DNA of 64,000 nucleotides. Source: Galbibacter sp038433465 (GTDB lineage Bacteria; Bacteroidota; Bacteroidia; Flavobacteriales; Flavobacteriaceae). Positions within the stretch are counted from its first letter, which is position 1. Each line of letters starts with the position of its first letter. This document shows, in pieces, positions 35,357 to 44,303 of this stretch. The notes under the pieces were generated by a model. The model did no database searches. It was not told where the DNA came from and was given only the letters and a program-made list of their open reading frames with translations. A program made the translations under genes and the position numbers. The DNA is taken from the NCBI RefSeq assembly GCF_038433465.1, contig NZ_JAESVF010000001.1, forward strand, positions 859,102 to 923,101, given 5' to 3'.

Positions 35357-36790
35357 CTAAAATTCGGCGTTTTGCGGAGTTCTAGGGAAAGGAATAACGT
35401 CTCTAATGTTGGTCATTCCGGTGGTAAATAATACCAAACGCTCAAATCCGAGTCCAAAACCACTATGTGTTGCGGTACCAAATTTACGAAGCTCTAAGTA
35501 CCACCAAAGTTCTTTTTCGTCGATGCCCATTGCTTTAACTTTGTTGAGTAAAACATCGTAACGCTCTTCTCTTTGTGCGCCTCCTACAATTTCTCCAATT
35601 CCAGGGAATAAAATATCCATGGCTCTTACGGTCTTTCCGTCTTCGTTTGCTCTCATGTAGAAAGCCTTAATGTCGGCAGGGTAATCAAAAAGAATTACAG
35701 GTGTTTTAAAGTGCTTTTCTACAAGGTAGCGTTCGTGCTCACTTTGTAAGTCTGCTCCCCATTCTTCAATAATGTAGTTGAATTTCTTCTTTTTGTTTGG
35801 CTTTGAGTTTTTAAGAATCTCAATAGCTTCTGTATAGCTAACGCGCTTAAAGTTATTGTCGATTACAAAATGAAGCTTTTCTGTAAGCGTCATTTCACTT
35901 CTTTCTGCTTGAGGCTTTGTTTTTTCTTCATCAAGAAGTCGTTGCTCTAAAAACTCTAAATCTTCTTTACAATTTTCTAACGCATATTTAATAACGTACT
36001 TAATAAAATCTTCAGCAAGATCCATGTTTCCGTCTAAATCAAGAAAAGCAACTTCTGGTTCGATCATCCAAAACTCAGCTAAGTGTCTAGATGTGTTAGA
36101 ATTTTCTGCTCTAAATGTAGGGCCGAAAGTATAAATTTTTCCTAACCCCATTGCATACGCTTCTCCTTCTAACTGTCCAGAAACCGTTAAGTTGGTTTCT
36201 TTTCCGAAGAAATCTTCTTTATAATCAATTTCGTTATCTTCTGTTAACGGCGGATTTTTAGCATCTAAAGTAGTTACTCTAAACATTTCTCCAGCACCTT
36301 CAGCATCCGACCCTGTAATGATTGGGGTGTGCACATAGTTAAATCCGTTTTGGTTGAAGTATTGGTGAACCGCAAACGAAAGTGCCGAGCGTACACGCAT
36401 AATTGCACTGAATGTACTTGTACGAACTCTTAAATGTGCCTTTTCTCTTAAAAATTCTAAAGAGTGTTTTTTAGGTTGTATTGGGTATTCTTCTGGGTTA
36501 GAAGTTCCTAAAACACTAATATCTTTTACTTGTATTTCTACACTTTGTCCTTTTCCTTGACTTTCAACCAACGTACCATTAATACTAACAGCAGCACCAG
36601 TGTTGAGTTGTTTTAAAATTGTTTCTGAAATATTTTCAAAATCTACAACGCATTGAATGTTGTTTATCGTAGAACCGTCGTTTAGTGCAATAAATCGGTT
36701 GCTTCTAAAAGTTCTAATCCATCCTTTAACGTGTACTTCTTGAAGAAGTTTTTCACCTCCAAGTAGTTCTTTAATGCTATCTAATTTCAT
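35357..36790 (-). CDS. asnS: Asparaginyl-tRNA synthetase
   Basis: A 477-residue class IIb synthetase charging tRNA-Asn. The N-terminal OB-fold anticodon-binding domain (VKGWIRTFRSNRFIALNDGS) is followed by the catalytic domain with motif 2 (GPTFRAENSNTSRHLAEFWMIEPE) and motif 3 (GFGLGFERLV). IITGSDAEGAGEMFRV and the EWGADLQSEHERYL insertion fit AsnRS rather than AspRS. TATCTTTG on the minus strand (36819-36826) is a plausible -7 box about 30 nt upstream. Confidence 0.97.
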   Translation of the reverse strand: MKLDSIKELLGGEKLLQEVHVKGWIRTFRSNRFIALNDGSTINNIQCVVDFENISETILKQLNTGAAVSINGTLVESQGKGQSVEIQVKDISVLGTSNPEEYPIQPKKHSLEFLREKAHLRVRTSTFSAIMRVRSALSFAVHQYFNQNGFNYVHTPIITGSDAEGAGEMFRVTTLDAKNPPLTEDNEIDYKEDFFGKETNLTVSGQLEGEAYAMGLGKIYTFGPTFRAENSNTSRHLAEFWMIEPEVAFLDLDGNMDLAEDFIKYVIKYALENCKEDLEFLEQRLLDEEKTKPQAERSEMTLTEKLHFVIDNNFKRVSYTEAIEILKNSKPNKKKKFNYIIEEWGADLQSEHERYLVEKHFKTPVILFDYPADIKAFYMRANEDGKTVRAMDILFPGIGEIVGGAQREERYDVLLNKVKAMGIDEKELWWYLELRKFGTATHSGFGLGFERLVLFTTGMTNIRDVIPFPRTPQNAEF

Positions 36791-37045
36791 TATGCTTACA
36801 TCAAAATAATTGTGAGCACAAAGATAAAATTTTAAACCTATTAATTATAAGCATCGTAGCTTAGTTTGTTAAAAAGATTTATCAGATAATATTATGCTTT
36901 TGTTAAATCGAATAAAATTTTACTTACTGAGTATGTAGGAGTAATAATTTTTTTTGTACATTTAACATATGAAGTTGAAACTTTAAGAAAAGTTTAAGGA
37001 AATAAATTATAGGGAAAAACCCCTTTTTTAATTGTTTTAATTTTA

Positions 37046-37155
37046 TATATTTGTAGAAAATAGTACATAAAATGTCCTAAAGGCATTCCAAAATATTTAA
37101 AAATGTAGGTTTGGGGGAACCTTAAAGTCTGTTCGGGAACTTGTTTTCGGCAGAC
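37046..37155 (+). ncRNA. Candidate small structured RNA with own promoter box and terminator
   Basis: TATATTTG at 37046-37053 is a perfect -7 box. About 10 to 100 nt downstream there is no ORF but three hairpins in series: AATGTCC/GGCATT (near 37072), AGGTT/AACCT with a TGGGGG loop (near 37107), and AAAGTCTG/CAGACTTT (about 37124-37158) enclosing a second inner stem and followed by a T-run, i.e. an intrinsic terminator. This gives a transcript of roughly 95-105 nt in the 479-bp gap between asnS and the exporter gene, both transcribed on the other strand. Best explanation is a small RNA; I cannot assign a family. Confidence 0.55.
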
Positions 37156-37269
37156 TTTTTTTATGCAGTAAATTAAAATGTAGGGAAAATTAATACAGAT
37201 GAATTTACAGACTGCTAATTATTTAAAATTAATTTCCAAAAAAAATTTAATTCTACGGAAAACAATAAT

Positions 37270-39657
37270 TTACTCTTTACTGCTTTTTGGAAGTACGTCA
37301 ATATTTGGTTTTTTCAGTACTTTTTTATTGGCAATGTTTCTTTCAAGCGCTAATAAAAGTGCTGGTAATAAAATTAAGTTTGCCAACATTGCAATTAAAA
37401 GTGTAAACGAAACTAAACCTCCAAGTGCTTTTGTACCACCAAAACTACTCAGCATAAAAACAGAGAATCCAAAGAATAATACTATAGAAGTGTAAAACAT
37501 ACTTACTCCAGTTTCTCTTAAAGCATTGTATACTGATTTTCTGATATTCCAATGATTTTTGGTTAATTCTTGTCTGTATTTTGCCAAGAAATGTATGGTG
37601 TCGTCTACAGAAATCCCGAAGGCAACACTAAATACTAAAATGGTTGATGGTTTTATAGGAATACCCAAAAAGCCCATCATTCCTGCAGTGATGATAAGTG
37701 GTAGTATGTTTGGAATTAAAGAAACTACAATCATTTTAAAAGACCTAAACATGTACGCCATAAATAGCGAAATTAAAAAGATAGCTAAGGCGAGCGACAT
37801 CACTAAGTTTTTTACCAAATACTTAGTTCCTTTCATGAATACAAGCGCTTTTCCTGTTAGAGTTACATTATAGCGATCTTGTGGGAGGACTTTATGTATT
37901 TTTTTCCATAAATCTTCTTCGATGCCTTCCATTTTGTCGGTCCCGATATCTTGCATGAAAGTTGTAATACGTGCAATTTGCCCTGTTGAATCGACAAAAC
38001 TTTTTAGCAGATCGGCATTGTCGGCCGATTTTTTGGCGTATGATAAAATAAATGTGTTTTCTTGATTGTTTGGCAACTGATAATAATTTGGATTACCATT
38101 GTAATATGCCTGTTTGGAATACTTTACCAAATTGGTTACCGATATAGGATCAGAAAGTTCTGGAATTTCTTTAATGAGAGTTTCCAATTCTTCCATTCTT
38201 CTTAAAGTAGATAATTTTAAAACACCATTTTTACGTTTGGTGTCTACCATTATTTCTACAGGCAGAATACCATCAAACTCTTTTTCAAAAAAACGAATAT
38301 CGTCAAAAAAGGCTGCATCTTGCGGCATGTCTTCAATTAAACTACCCGAAATTCGTATTTGGTAAATACCGATAATACTAGCTACTAATGCAATTAAAGA
38401 AATTATAAAAACAGCAATTCGGTGATGTCTTACCGACTTTTCCATCCAACCAACAAAAGTGTTTATCCACTTTTTGTTTAAGTGTTTTAAGTGCTTTGTT
38501 TTTGGCAAAGGCATAAAACTATAAATAATCGGGATGATAAGCAGCGATAAAACGAAGATAGCAAAGATGTTTAAAGAGGCTACAATACCAAATTCTTTGA
38601 GCAATTTGCTTTCAGTAATAATAAAAGTTGCAAAACCAGCCGCAGTCGTAATATTGGTCATTAAAGTTGCGTTTCCAACATTCGAGATAACGCGCTGTAA
38701 TGATTTGGCTTGGTTTCCGTGTTTTTGTACTTCTTGCTGATATTTATTAATGAGGAAAATACAATTGGGAATTCCGATCACAATTATCAACGGAGGAATT
38801 AACGCCGTAAGTACTGTAATTTCATAATGAAGCAAGCCTAAAATTCCGAAGGCCCACATAACACCTACAATTACAACAATCATTGAAATGAAGGTTGCGC
38901 GGAACGAACGGAAAAAGAAAAAGAAAATTAACGAGGTAACTCCAAGTGCAGCACCAATAAACATACTAATTTCATCGATGATACTTTGGGAGTTGAGCGT
39001 TCGGATGTACGGCATTCCAGAGACTTTTACATCGAGTCCTGTTTTGGCTTCAAAATCGTCGATAAGGGGTTCGAAATCGTTGATTACAAAATCCTTTCGG
39101 ACGTTGGTGTTTACAATTTCTTTATCGATATAAATGGCGGTTCTAACCGTATGTGTTTTTTTGTTGAAAAGTAAACTTTCGTAAAAAGGAAGTTTCAGGA
39201 AAAGTTCATTTTTAATGCTATCTACTTCAGCTTTTGTTTTGAAATCTTCTTTGATGAGTGGCTCGAGTTCAAACTGTTGCTTTTCGGTATTCTTTACAAG
39301 TTTCTGAAGACTTTCCGTAGAAACAACTATATCGACTTCTGGTTTTGCTTGTAATTGTTTGCTGAGTTTATTCCATTCGTTAAAGTTATCAGGTGTAAAT
39401 AAATTACTGTCTTTTACGGCAATAATTATTAAGTTTCCTTCTTCTCCAAATGTATCTAAAAACTTATTGTACTCTACATTTACAGGATGATGATCGGGTA
39501 GGAGGTTGGCTTCGGTAAAGGTGAAGCGCATGTTTTTCCACTGTGTACCGAGAAAAGCGGTAATACCGATTAAGATTAATAAAATAAGAATGCGATTGCG
39601 AAGTATTAACCTAGCAGTTTTTTTCCAAAAACCTTTTGTGATCTTGTTTAGCATCAA
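37270..39657 (-). CDS. MMPL/RND-superfamily exporter
   Basis: A 795-residue inner-membrane protein with the RND duplication: one helix, a large periplasmic loop (about 45-215), a five-helix bundle (about 220-400), another helix (near 415), a second loop (440-620) and five more helices to about 775. PLIIVIGIPNCIFLINKY and FSVAFGISVDDTIHFLAKYRQEL are the paired TM4 motifs, the second with the proton-relay Asp pair. It belongs to the predicted-exporter branch (COG1033) thought to move lipids or hydrophobic compounds. No membrane-fusion or TolC partner is encoded nearby. DUF5686 lies 42 bp upstream. Confidence 0.9.
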   Translation of the reverse strand: MMLNKITKGFWKKTARLILRNRILILLILIGITAFLGTQWKNMRFTFTEANLLPDHHPVNVEYNKFLDTFGEEGNLIIIAVKDSNLFTPDNFNEWNKLSKQLQAKPEVDIVVSTESLQKLVKNTEKQQFELEPLIKEDFKTKAEVDSIKNELFLKLPFYESLLFNKKTHTVRTAIYIDKEIVNTNVRKDFVINDFEPLIDDFEAKTGLDVKVSGMPYIRTLNSQSIIDEISMFIGAALGVTSLIFFFFFRSFRATFISMIVVIVGVMWAFGILGLLHYEITVLTALIPPLIIVIGIPNCIFLINKYQQEVQKHGNQAKSLQRVISNVGNATLMTNITTAAGFATFIITESKLLKEFGIVASLNIFAIFVLSLLIIPIIYSFMPLPKTKHLKHLNKKWINTFVGWMEKSVRHHRIAVFIISLIALVASIIGIYQIRISGSLIEDMPQDAAFFDDIRFFEKEFDGILPVEIMVDTKRKNGVLKLSTLRRMEELETLIKEIPELSDPISVTNLVKYSKQAYYNGNPNYYQLPNNQENTFILSYAKKSADNADLLKSFVDSTGQIARITTFMQDIGTDKMEGIEEDLWKKIHKVLPQDRYNVTLTGKALVFMKGTKYLVKNLVMSLALAIFLISLFMAYMFRSFKMIVVSLIPNILPLIITAGMMGFLGIPIKPSTILVFSVAFGISVDDTIHFLAKYRQELTKNHWNIRKSVYNALRETGVSMFYTSIVLFFGFSVFMLSSFGGTKALGGLVSFTLLIAMLANLILLPALLLALERNIANKKVLKKPNIDVLPKSSKE

Positions 39658-39699
39658 ATTTAATTTCCGTGCAAAGGTAGAAAACCTAGCTTAATGAGC

Positions 39700-42030
39700 C
39701 TAAAAACCTAAAGTAAAATAGTAGGTAAATTTAAACGAAATATTGTCGTCGAAATTTGGCAAATGGTACGCTCCGTAGCGGTACATGAAATTGAGTCCGA
39801 AGCCTTTTAAAATTTTGTTGACTTCGAGTCCACTTTCAAAATATCCGTTTTCTAGCGAGCTAAATTCTATCCCTTGGTGTTGTTGTCTTTCTGATATATT
39901 TCCGATTGCAAATCGGGAGATTAAAACCAATTCTGGTCTAAATTTTTCGGTGATATTAAATCGTTTAAAATAATGTTTTGCTTGTGCTACCGCGTATCTG
40001 TCGGAAAAGAATTCGTTGAAATACATGGTTTCAAAACTATCGCGACCCGCTACCGAAAATCGGTTTAAAATATGTTCTCCGCCGGGTTGGTTTGGCGAGG
40101 TGTTGTACAATTCGGTTATCGGTAAATCGCCAAAACTAATTCCTCCTAACAATAAAAAGGTGGTTTTACCCATGTCTAGCGGACTAATTTCGTGCATGAT
40201 GCGCATCGAGAATTTCGAGAAACTCAAATCGCTATCAAAAATATCGCGCAACGCTTGTGTGGTTTGAAAGGTAAATTGTGGGTAGCCAGTTTCTACAACA
40301 ACTTTACCTTCTGAAGTTTGCATGTATTTGTTATACGGATTCCATTGTACAGCGGCCGTTATTGAACTTGTTTGGTAAGTGTCGTATGTTTTTCCATCGT
40401 TGGTAAATGTATAATCGTAGGTTGGTTTTACATCTTGATGCGACAGCTGAAACCGTGAACTTAGTTTTGCCGTAAAATCGTGGGTAAGGTATGCGCTTAT
40501 GTCGTTTACTTTGTGAAACTGACTCAAATTGAAAAGTCTGGGTTCGAATAAATAAAAAGCGCGCCCGTCGGTTATAAAAGTCAAACTTCCAGTTTCTACT
40601 AAATCATCTTTGTAATTAAGTCCGATGCGGGTATCATCGTATTTATCCAATCTTGTTTCAGCGCCAAATCCAAATTTAAAGTTTCCGTCTTTTGTTCCGT
40701 AGGCACCATAACCATGAAGTTTTAATTTAGTTGAAAACCTATTGTTGGTTACTGCACTCATACCAAGTCGAAAACCTTCATAACGGTTAAACTTCAGCAA
40801 CGATTTATAATCAAAATCAATATATTTTGTGCTTACATATCCTACAGCAAATTTTCTTATAAAAGATAATTTCTTCTCGTAATTATTGGCTTGCACAAGG
40901 CTATCTACCGCTTTGTAAGTTTCAATTTCTTTTGAAGTAATGGGCTCAGTGCGGTATTCTTCCCAAAAATTAGCATCTCTTTGTGTGGCAACATCTACCA
41001 ATTCAATTGCCGTTCCTTTTCGTTCAATGGTAACAGGTTGATTGAGTAACACCTCAAAATTATTTGTTTCCGAAGTTAAATACAGATGCTTTGTAATATC
41101 GTCTGGATTGGTACTCACAAACGTAGAATCTTCCATTTTAGAGCTGTTTGCAATGCGAAGCGTTCCAAAGAGATTAACTACATTGTTGTTTTTTCCTTTA
41201 CCAACTTCTACCTTATTATTGGCTGGGAACCAAATATCTTGGCTAGGAAAGTAGGTGTAGTTTTGAACCGCTGTAACCGAGATAGAAGCGTTTAATTTCG
41301 AAATAGTTTTTTGCAAGGCGTAGCTCTTCGCATCGATATACAAAACACCTTCAAGACCAATGTTTTCGTTTCCTCTTTTTGGAGTAAACTCAATTAAATA
41401 ACCGTTTCTTCCTTGTTCGATTACAGTGTCTAGGAGTTGATAGTTGTATGTTTTTAAAGCCGATTTTCCGAGCGGACTTACAAACTCGGTACCAAAAACT
41501 TTGTAATGGTCTTTATAAAATGAAAAGGATTGCATCTCAATAGCCAAAACCTCGTAAATTGGTTTTTGTAAACCTGCCATGCGCGTTCCTAAAATAATTT
41601 CGCGTTTCCCTCTGTATTTTGAAAACAAAAAGTTAGACGCTTTTTCTAGGATGTATAAATGCGATTTTTCAAGTTGTTTTTTAAGCTGATAATTGGTCGA
41701 GTCTATTTTTTTAAACTTTAAGCCCTTTCGCTTTGCTTTAAAAATTGAGTCGATAGAACCGTTGATAGAGTCTTTATTGGCAGTAATTATGAGTTTGCTG
41801 TAACTTTTGTAATTAAAAGTGTTTAGCGTATCTTCAGGGTTGTTGCTATGTTTGTTGGCAATAGCTTTTTTGATGATGACAATTGTGCTGTCTTTTTTCT
41901 GCTGAAGAACAACCTCGTCGAGTTGTTGGATGGTGTCTAAATTTACAATTTTAGGCACAGGGGTTTGAGCGAAAGTATTTTCAGCTAAAAAGAATAAGAA
42001 AATCAAAAAAACGAGGTTTACGTTTTTCAT
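39700..42030 (-). CDS. DUF5686-family outer-membrane protein
   Basis: A 776-residue protein with signal peptide (to TFAQ). Most DUF5686 proteins carry an N-terminal carboxypeptidase-regulatory-like domain; here there is only a short stretch (VNLDTIQQLDEVVLQQ) before the DUF5686 core (SIVIIKKAIANKHSNNPEDTLNTFNYKSYSKL-type opening, YRGKREIILGTRMAGLQKP). The C-terminal ~350 residues form beta-strands ending KFTYYFTLGF, with a terminal Phe, like an outer-membrane barrel. Function unknown; it is upstream of and co-directional with the RND exporter, so joint work in envelope transport is possible. Confidence 0.85.
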   Translation of the reverse strand: MKNVNLVFLIFLFFLAENTFAQTPVPKIVNLDTIQQLDEVVLQQKKDSTIVIIKKAIANKHSNNPEDTLNTFNYKSYSKLIITANKDSINGSIDSIFKAKRKGLKFKKIDSTNYQLKKQLEKSHLYILEKASNFLFSKYRGKREIILGTRMAGLQKPIYEVLAIEMQSFSFYKDHYKVFGTEFVSPLGKSALKTYNYQLLDTVIEQGRNGYLIEFTPKRGNENIGLEGVLYIDAKSYALQKTISKLNASISVTAVQNYTYFPSQDIWFPANNKVEVGKGKNNNVVNLFGTLRIANSSKMEDSTFVSTNPDDITKHLYLTSETNNFEVLLNQPVTIERKGTAIELVDVATQRDANFWEEYRTEPITSKEIETYKAVDSLVQANNYEKKLSFIRKFAVGYVSTKYIDFDYKSLLKFNRYEGFRLGMSAVTNNRFSTKLKLHGYGAYGTKDGNFKFGFGAETRLDKYDDTRIGLNYKDDLVETGSLTFITDGRAFYLFEPRLFNLSQFHKVNDISAYLTHDFTAKLSSRFQLSHQDVKPTYDYTFTNDGKTYDTYQTSSITAAVQWNPYNKYMQTSEGKVVVETGYPQFTFQTTQALRDIFDSDLSFSKFSMRIMHEISPLDMGKTTFLLLGGISFGDLPITELYNTSPNQPGGEHILNRFSVAGRDSFETMYFNEFFSDRYAVAQAKHYFKRFNITEKFRPELVLISRFAIGNISERQQHQGIEFSSLENGYFESGLEVNKILKGFGLNFMYRYGAYHLPNFDDNISFKFTYYFTLGF

Positions 42031-42080
42031 TTTTCGTGAGGGAATAATTGCAAATAGAATAATCGTGTAATGTTACAAAA

Positions 42081-42115
42081 AAATAAAGCGACTGTTGAAA
42101 GTCGCTTTATTTTTT
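42081..42115 (-). terminator. Intrinsic terminator after frr
   Basis: AAATAAAGCGACT / AGTCGCTTTATTT, a 13-bp stem with a 6-nt loop. On the minus strand a T-run follows, 20 nt beyond the frr stop. Confidence 0.85.
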
Positions 42116-42134
42116 ATTGAAAGTTTAACGATTT

Positions 42135-42689
42135 TTAAACCGTCATAATTTCTTTTTCTTTTACTACCAATAGCGCATCTGTTTTTTTGATAAACTCATC
42201 GGTTAATTCCTGAATATCTACTTCGGCATTTGCTTTTACATCTTCAGAAACATCCAATTTTTTGATGTCTTTATTGGCATCTTGACGTGCACTTCTAATC
42301 GAAACTTTTGCGTCTTCAGCTGCAGCTTTGGCTTGTTTTACTAAATCTCTTCTTCTTTCTTCGGTAAGTGGCGGAACATTGATAATTACCATTTCTCCGT
42401 TGTTCATTGGGTTAAACCCAAGATTGGCAATCATAATTCCTCTTTCGATTTCTTGAAGCATCGATTTTTCCCAAGGCTGAATAGAAATAGTACGTCCGTC
42501 TGGTGTGCTTACGTTTGCTACTTGGCTAAGCGGTGTTGGCGACCCGTAGTAATCTACCATTACACTACCAACCATTGCAGGACTTGCTTTTCCGGCACGG
42601 ATGTTTGTAAACTCTTTCTCTAAATGTTTGATAGCACCGTTCATTGCTTCTTTGGTACTGTCTAATATAAAATCAACTTCTTCGGTCAT
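42135..42689 (-). CDS. frr: Ribosome recycling factor
   Basis: A 184-residue RRF that, with EF-G, splits post-termination ribosomes. Standard motifs: EKEFTNIRAGKASPAM near residue 24, PLSQVANVSTPDGRTISIQPWEKSML, PPLTEERRRDLVKQAK and the C-terminal long helix. It lies 45 bp after pyrH on the minus strand and ends the operon. Confidence 0.97.
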   Translation of the reverse strand: MTEEVDFILDSTKEAMNGAIKHLEKEFTNIRAGKASPAMVGSVMVDYYGSPTPLSQVANVSTPDGRTISIQPWEKSMLQEIERGIMIANLGFNPMNNGEMVIINVPPLTEERRRDLVKQAKAAAEDAKVSIRSARQDANKDIKKLDVSEDVKANAEVDIQELTDEFIKKTDALLVVKEKEIMTV

Positions 42690-42734
42690 AACGATGTATG
42701 TTTTGAATAGTTTGGCAAAAATAAGCCAAGTTTA

Positions 42735-43442
42735 TTAAAGATTTACTTTTGTTCCGATATTTTCTCCTGAAACTACTTTGAGTAGATTTCCTGGCTTGTT
42801 CATATCAAAAACTATAATTGGCAATTCGTTTTCTTGACTTAAGGTAAAGGCTGTAGTGTCCATTACTTTTAGGCCTTTGTTTAAAACATCTTTAAAGGTA
42901 ATGTTGTCGAATTTTGTTGCGTCTTTGTTTTTTTCTGGGTCGGAAGTATAAATACCATCTACACGTGTACCTTTTAAAATAACGTCGGCATCGATTTCTA
43001 TGGCACGAAGTACAGCAGCCGAATCGGTTGTGAAGTAAGGGTTTCCTGTTCCTCCTCCAAAAATTACAACGCGACCTTTTTCGAGATGGCGCATGGCACG
43101 ACGACGGATAAATGGCTCTGCCACTTCATTAATTTTAATAGCCGATTGTAAACGAGTTTGAATTCCTTCGTCTTCTAAAGCCGATTGCAATGCAAGGCCG
43201 TTAATAACCGTTGCGAGCATTCCCATGTGGTCTCCTTGCACTCTATCCATACCGTTGCTGGCTCCAGCAAGACCTCTAAAAATATTTCCGCCACCAATAA
43301 CAACAGCAACTTGTACCCCAGCGTCGATTACGGCTTTTATCTCTTCAGCATATTCTTTAAGCCTTTTAGGGTCGATTCCGTATTGTTTTTCTCCCATTAG
43401 GGCCTCTCCACTTAATTTAAGAAGTATTCTTTTGTATTGCAT
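42735..43442 (-). CDS. pyrH: UMP kinase
   Basis: A 235-residue bacterial-type UMP kinase converting UMP to UDP. I choose the start at 43442 (MQYKRILLKLSGEAL) because this is the family's N-terminus; an in-frame ATG at 43484 would add 14 non-conserved residues. Motifs: VVIGGGNIFRG, RVQGDHMGMLATVING, FGGGTGNPYFTTDSAA, and VDGIYTSDP. frr follows. In many bacteria the order is rpsB-tsf-pyrH-frr; here tsf is 6.6 kb away, with the GLPGLI island between. Confidence 0.96.
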   Translation of the reverse strand: MQYKRILLKLSGEALMGEKQYGIDPKRLKEYAEEIKAVIDAGVQVAVVIGGGNIFRGLAGASNGMDRVQGDHMGMLATVINGLALQSALEDEGIQTRLQSAIKINEVAEPFIRRRAMRHLEKGRVVIFGGGTGNPYFTTDSAAVLRAIEIDADVILKGTRVDGIYTSDPEKNKDATKFDNITFKDVLNKGLKVMDTTAFTLSQENELPIIVFDMNKPGNLLKVVSGENIGTKVNL

Positions 43443-43502
43443 GTTTGTATGTTGAAGATTGTTTCTGAATATTTTCCGAAGCAAAAATAAACAAAATTAT
43501 TA

Positions 43503-43665
43503 ATACCATTTATACATCAATATTACTGGAATAAAATGTTTCTTTTTCCTCTTATCTTCATCATAAAATAAAACCGTAGCTTAGGCTATGTTTTGATTTT
43601 CTTCTTTGCTAAAAGAAAAAAATCATCCATTTTCTTTTACAGTAAAATCAATCTATAAATGGTAT
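43503..43665. repeat. 163-bp inverted-repeat element (MITE-like)
   Basis: A perfect 12-bp terminal inverted repeat, ATACCATTTATA at 43503-43514 and TATAAATGGTAT at 43654-43665, encloses non-coding DNA with an internal hairpin (GATTTTCTTCTTT ... AAAGAAAAAAATC) and a short palindrome (TAGCTTAGGCTA). No target-site duplication is clear. It lies between pyrH and the island genes. A MITE or a large stem-loop both fit. Confidence 0.4.
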
Positions 43666-43995
43666 AAGTCCTATTCATAAACCATGTAAAGTACTTAAAA
43701 AGGATTTTAGGAAACTTTGTGAGAAAATATGTTTCAGTTTCATGTATTTCATCGAAAATATGTACTTTTTATAGTGTGGTATGTTTTTTTTTTTTTTACA
43801 TTAGAGAAAATTAGCGCTATAAACTTGTTTTTTTATTCATTCAAAACCAAGTGTAGGATGTTAATTAAGTTGCAACGAAATCGGTGCCGATTTTTTTATT
43901 TATGACTGAAACCAATTACCGACTGAATACCAGACTGAATGTATTTTATTGTTTAATCAGTTAGTGCTTATGTACTAACCAAATACATTTTAATT
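43666..43995. other. Gene-free stretch with a terminator-like hairpin and short direct repeats
   Basis: No credible ORF. It holds a 13-nt T-run (about 43787), an intrinsic-terminator-like hairpin on the plus strand (AAATCGGTGCCGATT then T-run, 43878-43897), three copies of GACTGAA (43904, 43921, 43933), and a stem-loop directly before the small secreted protein gene (see next entry). The terminator implies a short plus-strand transcript upstream whose start I cannot place. Confidence 0.5.
43960..43979 (+). promoter_or_regulatory. Stem-loop just upstream of the four-cysteine peptide gene
   Basis: GTTAGTGC / GTACTAAC pair over 8 bp (one G-T) around a TTAT loop, ending 16 nt before the ATG at 43996. 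It may be an operator palindrome, an RNA-stability structure at the 5' end, or a translation control element. Confidence 0.45.
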
Positions 43996-44211
43996 ATGAA
44001 AAACTTAAACAAAACAATGTTAGGAATGTTCTTCCTTTTTGCATTGACTTTAATGTCTTCCTATGCAACTGCTGCAATTCTTCAAGAAACAAATTGTAGT
44101 GAAGTTTTTAATAAGTGTGATGAAGATAACCCTGTAGAGGAAGATGAAAACGGTCATGATGATAATTTCGCAGAGTTCGATGTTTGCATGAGAGATAACG
44201 GTTGTGGATGA
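43996..44211 (+). CDS. Small secreted four-cysteine acidic protein
   Basis: A 71-residue product with a clear Sec signal peptide (residues 1 to about 27, hydrophobic core MLGMFFLFALTLMSSYATA) and a mature part of about 44 residues, strongly acidic, with four cysteines at 34, 41, 64 and 70 in a C-x6-C-x22-C-x5-C pattern suitable for two disulphides. I recognise no family. It has its own strong terminator (44231) and precedes four GLPGLI genes and an outer-membrane barrel, so it may be a secreted peptide handled by that system, or a small periplasmic component of it. Confidence 0.75.
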   Translation: MKNLNKTMLGMFFLFALTLMSSYATAAILQETNCSEVFNKCDEDNPVEEDENGHDDNFAEFDVCMRDNGCG

Positions 44212-44230
44212 TACCAATACTAAAAATGTA

Positions 44231-44287
44231 AAAGCTTTCATTACCAGATGAATTAATCAATAATGTGTAATGAAAGCTTTATTTTTT
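44231..44287 (+). terminator. Strong intrinsic terminator between the peptide gene and the GLPGLI array
   Basis: A perfect 14-bp stem, AAAGCTTTCATTAC (44231-44244) and GTAATGAAAGCTTT (44267-44280), 22-nt loop, then ATTTTTT. The first GLPGLI gene begins only 17 nt later, leaving no room for a separate promoter after it. The array probably depends on read-through, giving much more peptide mRNA than array mRNA. Confidence 0.85.
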
Positions 44288-44303
44288 ACAAAATTTTTAT
44301 TAT

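Noticed and set aside
37199..37495. 98-residue plus-strand ORF
   Set aside because: Mostly antisense to the C-terminus of the RND exporter, whose frame is long and has clear family motifs.
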